From contig NZ_JACHWU010000001.1 of assembly GCF_014191605.1 (NCBI RefSeq), positions 372,001 to 436,000 on the forward strand: 64,000 nt of DNA, in the 5' to 3' direction. A program made the translations under genes and the position numbers. Below are positions 8,526-17,577 of this stretch, piece after piece. Below the pieces are notes generated by a model. The model did no database searches, was not told the DNA's origin, and saw only the letters and a program-made list of their open reading frames with translations. Source of the DNA: Prauserella isguenensis (GTDB taxonomy: Bacteria > Actinomycetota > Actinomycetes > Mycobacteriales > Pseudonocardiaceae). How positions within the stretch are numbered: position 1 is the stretch's first letter; every line of letters starts with the position of its first letter.

Positions 8526-11500
8526 CGTGGTCCTTCCCCGCTCGCGAAAAAGCCTGTGCCTTCCCGCTTCCCCTGGTCCTGCCGCGCACGTTCCGTGCCA
8601 CGTTGGAATCCCGCGAACCTGTTCCTCACCGCGTCGGCGTTCGCGCCGCCCGCCTCCGGTGTCTCCGCAGCAGGCGACTCGGGCGCGTCCTGCGGCGACT
8701 CCCGTAGCTGCGGGGCGAGATTCTCCTGCTTACGCCTCCGCGGCAACGGCGGCTTCGACTGCGCCCCGGCCCCGCCGGCGGCGGACGGCGGCACCGCGGC
8801 CTGCTGACCCGAGTGGTGCAGCGGGTTCCGCGGCCGCGGCGGCAGCCCGGGTGCCGATGCCCCGCCCGTCGACTGCGGCCCCGTCGGCCCGGGCTGCGAT
8901 GCCGGAGGCTCAGCGGGCTGCTGCTCCGGGCGTCGGTGCCGGCGACGTGGCAGTTCCGCCCCGGACTGCCGATGCTCTTCCGACCGGGCGCCACCGTCTG
9001 CCGGAGGCTCCGCACCGGGGGCTTCGTCACGCAGAAAGCGATCCTGCACCGACGGCACGCGTCCCTGCGGGTCCACCGGGCGGTTCACACCCGGGGAAGC
9101 CGACGGCTCGGAACGCGGGTCCGCCCAGGGGCGCTGCCGCGACGCCCGCCGCGGTGCCGGTTCCGGCCGCGCGGACCGCGGACCCTGCTGCTGCCGCTCG
9201 GAGGGCTGGTCGGGTCGCGGCCGGACGTCCGCGGCTTGTCCCGCGCTGTCGGTGTCCGGCCATTCCCGCACCGAACCGTCCTGTGCCTGCGCCCGGGACG
9301 ACGGCTCCACGGCACGTCCCGGATCCCGCTGTTCTTCCGCCGCCGGCTCGGCATCGGCCGACGAGCCGAACCATCCACTGCCGGGAGCTTCGACCTTCGG
9401 CTGCGATCCGGACAGGATCGCGCTCACCGAAGCCGCCGAGGCGAAGCCGACTCCCGGGGCCGCGCCGCCGACGCCCGCACCGGAACCCTCCTGCCGCGCA
9501 TCCCGAGCAGCGACGTCCTCCGCGCGCTCCCCCTGGCCGCCGACCTGCGCATCGCCGGCCCGTGCCGGGCCCGTCCCGTCGGCCGGTTCCGCGGGCGGCC
9601 AGCCGACGGCCGGCCCGGATCCCGTGTCGGGACCGCCGGGCCGCTCGTGTTCGGGCAGCGTGCCGAGCAACTCGGGATCCAACCGGACGACCGCGCGGGT
9701 GCCGCCGTGGATCGCTTCCCGCAGCCGTACCTGAATGCCGTGCCGCGCGGCCAGTCGTGCGACCACGAACAGGCCGAGGCGCGGTTCGTCGGACAACGCC
9801 ATGAAACTGAAGTCCGGCGGTTCGGCCAACAGGGTGTTCAGGCGTTCGGCGTCCGCCTCCTCGATGCCGAGGCCCTGATCCTCGACCTCGAGGACCACGC
9901 CCTTCGTAGCGGCCGCGTCGCCGCGCACCACCACGCGCGAATCCGGCGGTGAGAACGCGGTCGCGTTGTCGAGCAGCTCGGCCAACAGGTGCACGACGTC
10001 GCCGACTGCGGGCCCGATCACAGCGACATCCGGCAACGCCGCCACGTCGACGCGCCGGTACTGCTCGATCTCGGCGTTGGCGCCCCGGACGAGGTCGGCG
10101 ATCGACACGGGGTTGCGCCACCGCCTACCCGGCTGCTGTCCGCCGAGGATGATCAGGTTCTCCGCGTTGCGGCGGGCCCGCGTGGCGAAGTGGTCGACGC
10201 GGAACAGCATCTCGAGCTGCTGCGGGTCGTCGAGGTGCTGCTCGGCGTCGTCGAGCGCCTTCAACTGGCGGTGCACGAGGACCTGGCTGCGGTGGGCGAT
10301 GTTGAGGAAGACCGTCTTCGTGCCCTCGCGCACGCGCGATTCCTCGATCGCCGCCGCCACCGCGGTGCGCTGCGCCTTCTGGAACGCGTCGGCGACCTGG
10401 CCGATCTCGTCCTCACCGTGGTCGGCGGATTCGAGTTCGACGACGTCCACGTTCTCGCCCGCCTGCACGCGACCGACCAAGTCGGGCAGGCGGTTCTCGG
10501 CGAGGTCGAGGGTCTCCTCCCTGAGCCGGACGAGCCTCCGGACGAGCCATTGCGCGAGCCGCCACGCGAAGAAGATCAGCAGCGATCCGACGGCGAGCGA
10601 GGCTCCACCTGCGACGAGCGCACCGATGAGGGTGCGGTCGGCGCGTTCGACGCCTTCGTTCGTCGCGTGGGTGCTCTGTTGGATGTACAGCGACATCAGC
10701 GTCCCGCCGACCTCGCTCGCCGCCTCGTGCCAGCGTTCGGGAGACACGGGAACCCGCTGGGTGCCGCCGCCTTCGAGGAACGCGTTCTCGACCCGCGTCA
10801 CGACCCGCCACGCGTCGCTGCCGACGAGGCGCTCGTAGTCGGCGCGCACCGCGGGAGTCATCGACGCACGCGCGAGCTGCGCCCGGTAGGCACCGACCTG
10901 GCCGGCGTAGGTGCGGAACTCCTCTGCGCTCAGGCCGCCCGCGGCGTGTCCTGCGGCGGCGAGGGCGTCGGCCCGTGCCATGCCGTCGGCGGCGGTGAAC
11001 AGTGGCATCGACTGGACGCGCAGATACGCCGTCTCGGCGTCGGGGGTCAGTCTGGCGACGCCGGTGAGGCCGGCCGCGACGGTGTCGATGATCCGGTTGT
11101 AGAGGTCGTAGGCGTCCTGCAGTGTCGGCGCGTTCGGACCGCCCGCGTCGTCGACGCGGCTCCGGAACTGTTGGAGTTCGCCGAGCTGCCCGCGGAGCCG
11201 CTCGATGACACCGCGGATCTCGTCGGACGCGCCGTCGACCATGCCGTCGACGTCGTCCATCAGGTTCTTGGTCGCCGCGTCGGTCTCCGTGCGCTGCTCG
11301 GTGAGTTCCCGCTGCGGCGACGACCCGGCGAGTGCCTGGAGTGTGAGTCTCCGCTCAGCCCGAATCGCGCCGAAGAAGTCGACACCGGGTTCGGCCGCCT
11401 CGTGCACGCGGACGACGAAGTCGCGACCCTTGACCGCGTCGTAGATCAGGTAGCCGGACACGACGACGCCGACGACCAGCAATGCCACGCTGGGTATGAG

Positions 11501-11554
11501 CGCCGCGGCGAGCACACGTCCGCGGAGTGAACGCCTGGAAGGCTTGGTGACCAC
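8522..11554 (-). CDS. cvnA: conservon sensor histidine kinase CvnA
   Basis: A 1010-residue membrane sensor kinase. It has an N-terminal membrane segment (about residues 13-35), an extracellular helical region resembling nitrate/nitrite-type NIT sensing domains (about 40-305), a second membrane segment (about 308-332), a HAMP-like linker, then the kinase (VVHLLAELLDNATAFSPPDS N-box, VEDQGLGIEE) at about 430-640. The last 370 residues are Pro/Ala/Arg/Gln-rich and probably disordered, typical of CvnA. The start is GTG 11554. It heads the cvnABD operon. Confidence 0.92.
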   Translation of the reverse strand: MVTKPSRRSLRGRVLAAALIPSVALLVVGVVVSGYLIYDAVKGRDFVVRVHEAAEPGVDFFGAIRAERRLTLQALAGSSPQRELTEQRTETDAATKNLMDDVDGMVDGASDEIRGVIERLRGQLGELQQFRSRVDDAGGPNAPTLQDAYDLYNRIIDTVAAGLTGVARLTPDAETAYLRVQSMPLFTAADGMARADALAAAGHAAGGLSAEEFRTYAGQVGAYRAQLARASMTPAVRADYERLVGSDAWRVVTRVENAFLEGGGTQRVPVSPERWHEAASEVGGTLMSLYIQQSTHATNEGVERADRTLIGALVAGGASLAVGSLLIFFAWRLAQWLVRRLVRLREETLDLAENRLPDLVGRVQAGENVDVVELESADHGEDEIGQVADAFQKAQRTAVAAAIEESRVREGTKTVFLNIAHRSQVLVHRQLKALDDAEQHLDDPQQLEMLFRVDHFATRARRNAENLIILGGQQPGRRWRNPVSIADLVRGANAEIEQYRRVDVAALPDVAVIGPAVGDVVHLLAELLDNATAFSPPDSRVVVRGDAAATKGVVLEVEDQGLGIEEADAERLNTLLAEPPDFSFMALSDEPRLGLFVVARLAARHGIQVRLREAIHGGTRAVVRLDPELLGTLPEHERPGGPDTGSGPAVGWPPAEPADGTGPARAGDAQVGGQGERAEDVAARDARQEGSGAGVGGAAPGVGFASAASVSAILSGSQPKVEAPGSGWFGSSADAEPAAEEQRDPGRAVEPSSRAQAQDGSVREWPDTDSAGQAADVRPRPDQPSERQQQGPRSARPEPAPRRASRQRPWADPRSEPSASPGVNRPVDPQGRVPSVQDRFLRDEAPGAEPPADGGARSEEHRQSGAELPRRRHRRPEQQPAEPPASQPGPTGPQSTGGASAPGLPPRPRNPLHHSGQQAAVPPSAAGGAGAQSKPPLPRRRKQENLAPQLRESPQDAPESPAAETPEAGGANADAVRNRFAGFQRGTERARQDQGKREGTGFFASGEGPR

Positions 11555-11929
11555 GCCTCAAGGCCCTTTCATCGACGCCGGATGACTGCCCAGGGCCCCC
11601 GCCCCCCCGTCGAGCTGCTGCACGTCGGGTCGGACCGCCGGATGAACCGCCGACCCGACCACGCTGCGCGGAGGTTATGCAGCGCATTCTGGACAGTCAA
11701 CGCTGGTGACCCGATCACTGTGCAGACTCTCGGCATACAGCAGGCGAACGAGCTGCGCTTTCAATCCTCGGACGATCGGCAGCTCGGTAACTCGACGTGA
11801 CCAAGGTCATGCCCCATCCGGAGGACGACGAAGGTCGGAACGAACCGATCAGTAACCCTCTCGGACAACCCGACGATACGCATACCGGACACTGTCCGCG
11901 CCCGTACACATTCCCGGGAGGTGAGTCAC
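11555..11929. other. divergent intergenic region with an inverted repeat
   Basis: This 375-base gap separates cvnA (minus) from the small membrane gene (plus). It contains an inverted repeat with 10-base arms, GTCGGGTCGG at 11624-11633 and CCGACCCGAC at 11650-11659, about 70 bases upstream of cvnA, which could be a leader hairpin. No gene is supported. Confidence 0.4.
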
Positions 11930-12145
11930 ATGCTCAGGCGTCCTTCGAGTGACATCCGACCCCAACAGCCGCCCGTCGAGCGGGTGCTGTTCGTGGTGCT
12001 GTCCGTAGCCTTCGCGGTGACCGCGGCCCTGCAGTTCTTCCTCGCCGACGCGATGTCGGTCTGGTGGCCGTTCGTACTGGCGGCGGCACTCACCGTCGCG
12101 TCGCTGATCTGCCTCTACGCCGCACTCCACGACCCCGGCGACTGA
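11930..12145 (+). CDS. small two-span membrane protein (71 aa)
   Basis: A short protein with two hydrophobic segments, about residues 18-38 (VLFVVLSVAFAVTAALQFFL) and 44-65 (VWWPFVLAAALTVASLICLY), joined by a short polar turn. ATG 11930 sits 8 bases after GGAGG. A GTG at 11921 overlaps the ribosome site and is not used. The fold class is common, but I do not recognise a function. Confidence 0.65.
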   Translation: MLRRPSSDIRPQQPPVERVLFVVLSVAFAVTAALQFFLADAMSVWWPFVLAAALTVASLICLYAALHDPGD

Positions 12146-12150
12146 CGTCG

Positions 12151-12600
12151 TCAGGCGGTACCGCCGCTCCGCCTGCCGGGCATTTCCGCCGTCCAGCACA
12201 CGGCGGTGCCGTCGAGTGCCGTCGTGCCGTCGTCGCGCGTGACCCGCGTGGCCAGCTTCGTGATCGGCTTGTCGTCCCTGACCTCGGTGACCTCCACGCG
12301 TCCCGTGATCGTGTCGCCCGGCCGCACCGGGGCGGTGAAGTTCCAGGACACGTTGAGGAAGACCGTTCCGGGCCCCGGCAACTTCTCCGCGATCACGGCG
12401 TTGAGGATCGCGCTGGTGACCCCGCCCTGGACGACGATCTCCCCGAAACGCGAGGACGCGGCGGCGGCCTCGTCGTAGTGCAGCGGGTTGCGGTCCCCGC
12501 TCAGCTCGGTGAACCGGAGAATGTCGTCGGGCCCCACCTGCCGGGACAGCTCCGCGGCGGCACCCACTTCCGGTTTGCCGTTCGGCCAGACAGCGGACAT
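12151..12600 (-). CDS. MaoC-like hydratase/dehydratase (hot-dog fold)
   Basis: A 149-residue MaoC-type protein of the R-specific enoyl-CoA hydratase or FAS-II HadB type. The hydratase motif region is present (FTELSGDRNPLHYDEAAAASSRFGEIVVQGGV, with the D/H pair in the DRNPLHYD segment at about 35). ATG 12600 follows AAAGGAG at good spacing. The gene is one base beyond the end of the MFS gene, so the two probably form one transcript. Substrate is unknown. Confidence 0.85.
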   Translation of the reverse strand: MSAVWPNGKPEVGAAAELSRQVGPDDILRFTELSGDRNPLHYDEAAAASSRFGEIVVQGGVTSAILNAVIAEKLPGPGTVFLNVSWNFTAPVRPGDTITGRVEVTEVRDDKPITKLATRVTRDDGTTALDGTAVCWTAEMPGRRSGGTA

Positions 12601-12601
12601 G

Positions 12602-13810
12602 TCACTCCTTTGTGGACGGGTTTGTGGACGGGACCGCGGCACGGGTACGCGACCCGAAGGCGCGCATGGCCAGCGCACCGATCACCGGGCCGGGGACCAG
12701 CGCGAGGAACGCGTACCGCCAGCCGACCACGGCGGCCACCAGCGGCACGACCTGGATGCTGACCGCGGTCAGGGCGAAGCCGATCGCGGTCTGGGCGGTC
12801 AATGCCGTGCCGACGTACCGGGAGTCGGCCGTTTCGCTCAACGACACCGAGAACACCCCCGAGTCGGCGATCACGGCGGCACCCCACACCGCACAGAAGG
12901 CGACCAGCACCACCGTCGGCGCGTCGAGCGCGAGGGGCGAGAGCAGGCAGCAGGCGCCGCTGACCGCGAGCGCGGACACCGCGGCCGGGGAACGGCCGTA
13001 CCGGTCGGATATCCAGCCACCGAGGAAACACCCGGCCGCGCCGGCGACGCCCATGGTCGCGAACACGAGGAGCTCGACCACGTGCGGCGCGTCCGCCGCC
13101 TCACGTGCCAGCAGGAACGTCGGGATCCACGTCCACAGCGCGTAGAGCTCCCACATGTGGCCGAAGTAGCCGAGGTTGGCCAGCCGCGGCCCGCGCTGGG
13201 TGAACATGGTGAGGGCGTAACGCGGGTTCGGCAGTGGACTGCCCGCCGCGAGATGCGGACCCGGCCGCACGATCGTGACCGCCACGAGCGCGCCGAGCCC
13301 GCCGAGCACGGACGCGGCCAACAGCACCGACCGCCACGGCAGCGATCCGAGCCCCGCGATCAGGTGCGGCACCGACGAGCCGAGGGTCAGCGCCGCGATC
13401 AGCATCCCCATCGACATGCCCCTGCCGGAACGTCCCGACCAGGACACCATGAGTTTCATGCCCACCGGGTAGACGCCCGCCAGGAAGACGCCGGTGAGAA
13501 ACCGCAGCGGCAGCGCTGCCGCCATACCGCTGACCAGCATCGCCAACACGAGCGTGCAGAGCGCGGCCAGCGCCGCACTGGTCGCGAGGAGCAGGTGCGG
13601 GCGCACCCGGTCGGCGAGGTTCAGTGCGGCCGAGCCGACGGCGCCCACGACGAAGCCGATCTGCACCGACGCCGTCAGCCACACGGCGGCCGCGGCCGAG
13701 ATACCCCACTCGTCCCGGAGCGTGGGCACCACCGCGGACATGGAGAACCAGACCGCCAGCCCGAGCACCTGGACGGCCGCGATCGCGATCCTACGTTGCA
13801 GTGGGCTCAT
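12602..13810 (-). CDS. MFS transporter, 12 membrane segments
   Basis: A 402-residue major facilitator protein with two six-helix halves. The family signature loop appears as an RFLTGVFLAGVYPVGMKLM region, and the central loop contains a DRYGRSP motif. No close substrate signature is visible. It lies directly upstream of the MaoC-like gene and is probably co-transcribed with it. Confidence 0.85.
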   Translation of the reverse strand: MSPLQRRIAIAAVQVLGLAVWFSMSAVVPTLRDEWGISAAAAVWLTASVQIGFVVGAVGSAALNLADRVRPHLLLATSAALAALCTLVLAMLVSGMAAALPLRFLTGVFLAGVYPVGMKLMVSWSGRSGRGMSMGMLIAALTLGSSVPHLIAGLGSLPWRSVLLAASVLGGLGALVAVTIVRPGPHLAAGSPLPNPRYALTMFTQRGPRLANLGYFGHMWELYALWTWIPTFLLAREAADAPHVVELLVFATMGVAGAAGCFLGGWISDRYGRSPAAVSALAVSGACCLLSPLALDAPTVVLVAFCAVWGAAVIADSGVFSVSLSETADSRYVGTALTAQTAIGFALTAVSIQVVPLVAAVVGWRYAFLALVPGPVIGALAMRAFGSRTRAAVPSTNPSTKE

Positions 13811-14035
13811 GGGTGCGCCGTCACCGACAACGTTTTCCGAACCGTCCTGGCCTCACCCGCGAACCTCCATCGGCATCGATCGCTCGGACGACCGTATCCA
13901 GCGGCGAGGCCGCACGGAACCGCCGAGGCGGCGAACGTGCGGCGCCGAAACCGTGCGACCCGCACCACCCGGCGCGGCCGACAGGCTCGCCGCGGGGTGT
14001 TCCCGCAGGTCACCGCGGCACCGACGCGGTGGGAG

Positions 14036-15631
14036 TCAGCCTTCGGCGAGCAGCGGTTCGAGTTCCAGGTCCGGTTGGGCGCGCAGCAGGATGCGCAGGG
14101 ACATCTCGTCCTCGAAGACGGCGAGCTCGGTGCCGTCGGCCCGGTCGAGGACCTCGCTGCGCCTGCCCGCGTCGACGATGCTGCGCTGCGACGAGTCGCC
14201 GAGCTTACGCACGGCGCTGTAGGGCAGGCGGTCGAGCTTCACCGGCGCGTTGAACTCGTGCTCCATCCGGTGGGTCGCCACCTCGAACTGCATCGGCCCG
14301 ACCGCGGCGAGCACCGGGGCGCCGTCACCGCGCAGGTCGGATGTCAGCAGCTGCACCACACCCTCGGCACCGAGCTGGTCGATACCCTTGCGGAACTGCT
14401 TGGCCTTGCTCAGGTCGGACGGCGTCGCGACGGCGAAGTGCGCGGGCGCGAACTGCGGCAACCCGGGGAACCGCACCGCGGGTTTGCCCGAGTACAACGT
14501 GTCGCCGACCCGCAACGCCGTGGCGTTCACGAGCCCGATCACGTCCCCGGGATACGCCGTGTCCACTGTGGATCGTTTCTGCCCGAAGACCTGCTGCACG
14601 TACTTCGTCGCGAACGGCCGCTTCGTCGTGGCGTTGGTGACGACCATGCCGCGCTCGAACACGCCCGAGCACACGCGCGCGAACGCCACCTGGTCGCGGT
14701 GGGCCGGGTCCATGCCGGTCTGCACCTTGAACACGAAGGCGGAGAACTCGGCGTCGAGGGGCCGCGGCGCGCCGTCGGCGTCCTTGCGCGACTCTGGGCG
14801 GGGAGCGAGATCGACGACCAGGTCGAGCAGGTGGCGCACCCCGAAGTTGAGCACGGCGGCGCCGAACAGCACCGGCGTGGCGCTCGCGTCGCGGAACCGT
14901 TCCTCGTCGAACTCGCCGCCGGAGTCGAGCAGCAGGTCGTACTCCTCGCACGCGGTCGTCCAGTCCTCACCGACCTCGGCCTCGGCCTGTTCGGGCGAGA
15001 GGTGTTCCTCGGGTGCGGCCTTCGCGCCGCCCGCGGTCCGCGCGTAGCGGACGAACTGCCCGGTCGGCACGTCGAGTACGCCCTGGAAGTGCCCCGGCGA
15101 GCCGACGGGCCAGGTCAGCGGCATCGGCTGCAGGTCGATGCGCTCGACCAGCTCGTCGCACAGTTCGAGCGCGTCGCGCCCCGGCCGGTCCCACTTGTTG
15201 ATGAACGTCAGCACCGGAATGCCCCGGTGCCGGCACACGTCGAACAGCTTCAACGTCTGCGGCTCGAGACCCTTGGCCGCGTCCAGCAGCATCACCGCCG
15301 AGTCGACCGCCGACAACACGCGGTAGGTGTCCTCGGAGAAGTCCGCGTGACCGGGCGTGTCCAGCAGGTTGATGACGCAGTCGCGGTACTCGAACTGCAG
15401 CGCCGCCGACGTGATCGAGATGCCACGCGCCTGCTCCATCGACATCCAGTCCGACACGACGCCCTGCCTGCCGCCCTTGCCGTGCACGGAGCCCGCCTCG
15501 GAGATCACGCGTGCGTGCAGGGCGAGCGCCTCGGTCAGCGTCGACTTACCGGCGTCGGGATGGCTGATGACGGCGAACGACCGCCTGCGCCGCGCCTCCT
15601 GGAGGGGAGCGGCGTCGTGAGGAGTGGACAC
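14036..15631 (-). CDS. prfC: peptide chain release factor 3
   Basis: RF3 is the GTPase that recycles class-I release factors after translation termination. The 531-residue protein has the G1 loop SHPDAGKST, G3 DTPGHADFSEDTYR, G4 NKWDRPGRD, then the beta-barrel and C-terminal RF3 domains (EVATHRMEHEFN). The start is GTG 15631, three bases after GGAGG, a short spacing. The upstream frame to 16588 is antisense to the next gene and is rejected. Confidence 0.94.
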   Translation of the reverse strand: MSTPHDAAPLQEARRRRSFAVISHPDAGKSTLTEALALHARVISEAGSVHGKGGRQGVVSDWMSMEQARGISITSAALQFEYRDCVINLLDTPGHADFSEDTYRVLSAVDSAVMLLDAAKGLEPQTLKLFDVCRHRGIPVLTFINKWDRPGRDALELCDELVERIDLQPMPLTWPVGSPGHFQGVLDVPTGQFVRYARTAGGAKAAPEEHLSPEQAEAEVGEDWTTACEEYDLLLDSGGEFDEERFRDASATPVLFGAAVLNFGVRHLLDLVVDLAPRPESRKDADGAPRPLDAEFSAFVFKVQTGMDPAHRDQVAFARVCSGVFERGMVVTNATTKRPFATKYVQQVFGQKRSTVDTAYPGDVIGLVNATALRVGDTLYSGKPAVRFPGLPQFAPAHFAVATPSDLSKAKQFRKGIDQLGAEGVVQLLTSDLRGDGAPVLAAVGPMQFEVATHRMEHEFNAPVKLDRLPYSAVRKLGDSSQRSIVDAGRRSEVLDRADGTELAVFEDEMSLRILLRAQPDLELEPLLAEG

Positions 15632-15754
15632 AATCCTCCAGGCTACTCGCGCGACCGCGCCGCTTCCCATGCGCGGGTGGCGGCGCGCGACCGCTCGGTG
15701 GGGCGGCACGGCCCTCCGTCGCACGTCGCGCGTTCGCCCCTCCCGCATTGCACG

Positions 15755-15766
15755 AGAACATGTTCT
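15755..15766. promoter_or_regulatory. 12-bp palindrome AGAACATGTTCT, candidate TetR-type operator
   Basis: A perfect palindrome centred about 15 bases before the start of the oxidoreductase. Its core fits the known KstR (cholesterol regulator) consensus TNNAACNNGTTNNA except for the first T. It is not a LexA box because the half-sites are 2, not 4, bases apart. Binding by a KstR-like repressor is inference. Confidence 0.4.
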
Positions 15767-15775
15767 ACTTACCGC

Positions 15776-16618
15776 ATGCGTCACGGGATCGTCATGTTCA
15801 CCAGCGACCGCAGCATCGCGCCCGCCTCGGCGGCACGTGTGGCGGAGGAGGCCGGTTTCGCCTCCTTCTGCGTCCCCGAGCACACGCACATCCCGGTCCG
15901 CCGCGACGCCGCACACCCGCGGACGGGCGACTCGTCCCTGCCCGACGACCGCTACGTACGCACGCTCGACCCGTGGGTCGCGCTGTCGACGGCCGCCGCC
16001 GTCACGACCCGCATCCGCCTGGGAACGGCCGTCGCGCTGCCCGCCGAGCACGATCCCCTCGCACTGGCGAAGACGATCGCCTCGCTCGACCACCTCGCAG
16101 GCGGGCGCGTGACGCTCGGCGTCGGCTTCGGCTGGAACACCGACGAGCTCGCCGACCACGGCGTACCTCCCGGCAAACGCCGAACGGTGCTCCGCGAGTA
16201 CGTCGAAGCCATGCGCGCGCTCTGGACCGCCGACGAGGCGGCCTACGACGGCGAGTTCGTCTCGTTCGGGCCGAGCTGGGCCTGGCCGAAACCCGCCGGG
16301 GACGTCCCGGTCGTCGTCGGCGCGGCGGGCACGGCGAAGACGTTCGACTGGATCACCCGCACCGGCCACGGCTGGATGACGACCCCCGGCGAGGACGACC
16401 TCACCGACAAGATCGCGACCCTGCACCGGACGTGGCGGGAAGCGGGTCGCGTCGGCGTGCCCGAGGTCGTCGCGCTGGCGGGCAGGCCGGACCTCGAACA
16501 GCTCGACGCGTGGGCGGCGGCAGGCGTCACCGAGACCCTGTTCGGATTGCCCGACCGCACCGAACCCGAGGTCGCCGAGTACCTGCACCGCCTCGCCGAC
16601 ACCCTCGCCCGCAGGTAG
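15776..16618 (+). CDS. LLM-class (luciferase-like) F420-dependent oxidoreductase
   Basis: A 280-residue TIM-barrel protein of the bacterial luciferase superfamily, F420-linked type. Recognisable stretches are IVMFTSDRSIAPASAARVAEEAGFAS, RIRLGTAVALPAEHDPLALAKTIASLD and RVTLGVGFGWN. Substrate unknown. ATG 15776 gives the complete N-terminal strand. The gene is monocistronic and convergent with the next one. The palindrome at 15755-15766 overlaps its promoter region. Confidence 0.85.
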   Translation: MRHGIVMFTSDRSIAPASAARVAEEAGFASFCVPEHTHIPVRRDAAHPRTGDSSLPDDRYVRTLDPWVALSTAAAVTTRIRLGTAVALPAEHDPLALAKTIASLDHLAGGRVTLGVGFGWNTDELADHGVPPGKRRTVLREYVEAMRALWTADEAAYDGEFVSFGPSWAWPKPAGDVPVVVGAAGTAKTFDWITRTGHGWMTTPGEDDLTDKIATLHRTWREAGRVGVPEVVALAGRPDLEQLDAWAAAGVTETLFGLPDRTEPEVAEYLHRLADTLARR

Positions 16619-16626
16619 GCGCGACG

Positions 16627-17181
16627 TCAGCCGGCGAGGTCGATCGTCGGGAGCCGGGACAGCTCCGCGGCGGGCATGTCACCGACGGCCGCGCGCAGGA
16701 GTTCCTGCTGCTCATTCATCCGCGCGTCGACGAGCTTGCCGAGTTCGTAGGCGAGCGCGCCGGTCTGGCGGACCGTGACGTCGTCGGGCGCGGGCCGCGG
16801 CGCCGACGTCACCGCGACGCCGCCCGCCCTGCCGGTCTCGTCCTGCGCGGCGCCGACGCCGCACTGCTCCCGCCGCGCCGACACGTAGTGGTCGCGCAGT
16901 CGCAGCAGCAGTTCGTGCCACTCGGTGACCTCGCCCTGCAGCGACGTCTCCGCCACGTCGGAGGCCGCCAGTCGCGGCTCCCCCTCGAAGCACCGCGCGT
17001 ACGCCAGTACGGCGGTCGTCCACAGCGCTTCGGCCGTCAACTCGTCGGGCGGCGTGGAACCGCCTGCCAGGCGTTCGCAGCACTCCAGCACGGTCTGCAC
17101 GTCGCCGAGCAGCTCGGCCAGCCCCGCGAGTTCGCGTGATGCCGGAGTGTCGAGCGCACGGACGGTGTCGGGAACGGTCAT
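16627..17181 (-). CDS. conserved hypothetical protein (184 aa)
   Basis: A soluble, mainly helical protein with no membrane segment or catalytic motif I can name. ATG 17181 is chosen because it starts at the conserved-looking MTVPDTVRALDTPASRELAGL. A GTG at 17229 would add 16 residues. It lies immediately upstream, in the opposite direction, of the truncated monooxygenase operon, so it may mark the edge of a deletion. Confidence 0.6.
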   Translation of the reverse strand: MTVPDTVRALDTPASRELAGLAELLGDVQTVLECCERLAGGSTPPDELTAEALWTTAVLAYARCFEGEPRLAASDVAETSLQGEVTEWHELLLRLRDHYVSARREQCGVGAAQDETGRAGGVAVTSAPRPAPDDVTVRQTGALAYELGKLVDARMNEQQELLRAAVGDMPAAELSRLPTIDLAG

Positions 17182-17244
17182 CGTCGCCAAGCCCTTCGTC
17201 GGATCCTGTGTCGGGGTCGACGCGGCCACCCATAGGGGCGGGCG

Positions 17245-17472
17245 TCATCGGTTTCTGCCGCCGCGCCCGGAACCCGCGGCAACACCCTCGTGGCACAGCC
17301 GCATCTCGATCTCGACCCGAAGAAGATGTGGACGCTCGACCACCTTCGCCGGTGCCCGCCGTTCCCGAGCCCGAACGTCAGTCTGGGCGAGATGACCGAC
17401 TCCGAACGGCAGGCCTTCCACGCCGACTACGTCCGGCAGGGTCCGGGCGGCAGGCCGGCGCCCGCCGAGTGA
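17245..17472 (+). pseudogene. prmA: C-terminal stub of the propane monooxygenase large subunit
   Basis: About the last 60 residues read as PrmA/MimA-like sequence: [36 protein letters not shown], then [13 protein letters not shown] and the stop. The intact protein should be about 540 residues and carries the di-iron site in its missing N-terminal helical core. The frame stays open for a few codons upstream ([12 protein letters not shown]) but no longer looks like PrmA, and the convergent gene at 16627-17181 leaves no room for the rest. It is followed at the expected place by prmB, C and D. A short ORF with a GTG at 17290 remains and may be translated, but it cannot be catalytic. Confidence 0.75.
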
Positions 17473-17500
17473 AGCGCTCGCGCGCCGGAGCGAGGGGGCC

Positions 17501-17531
17501 GCGCGGGGCGGGCCACGGACCCGCCCCGCGC
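17501..17531 (+). terminator. perfect 12-bp GC-rich hairpin between the prmA stub and prmB
   Basis: GCGCGGGGCGGG (17501-17512) and its exact complement (17520-17531) flank a 7-base loop. There is no T-run, so it could be a processing or attenuation hairpin that lowers expression of the downstream genes rather than a full terminator. Confidence 0.5.
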
Positions 17532-17577
17532 CGGCGCCGTCCGGATCACGCGAGTCAGCGACGAAGGTGAGGTGAGC

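Noticed and set aside
15755-15766. LexA SOS box before the LLM oxidoreductase
   Set aside because: The half-sites are separated by two bases, whereas the LexA box needs four. The KstR-type reading is retained instead.
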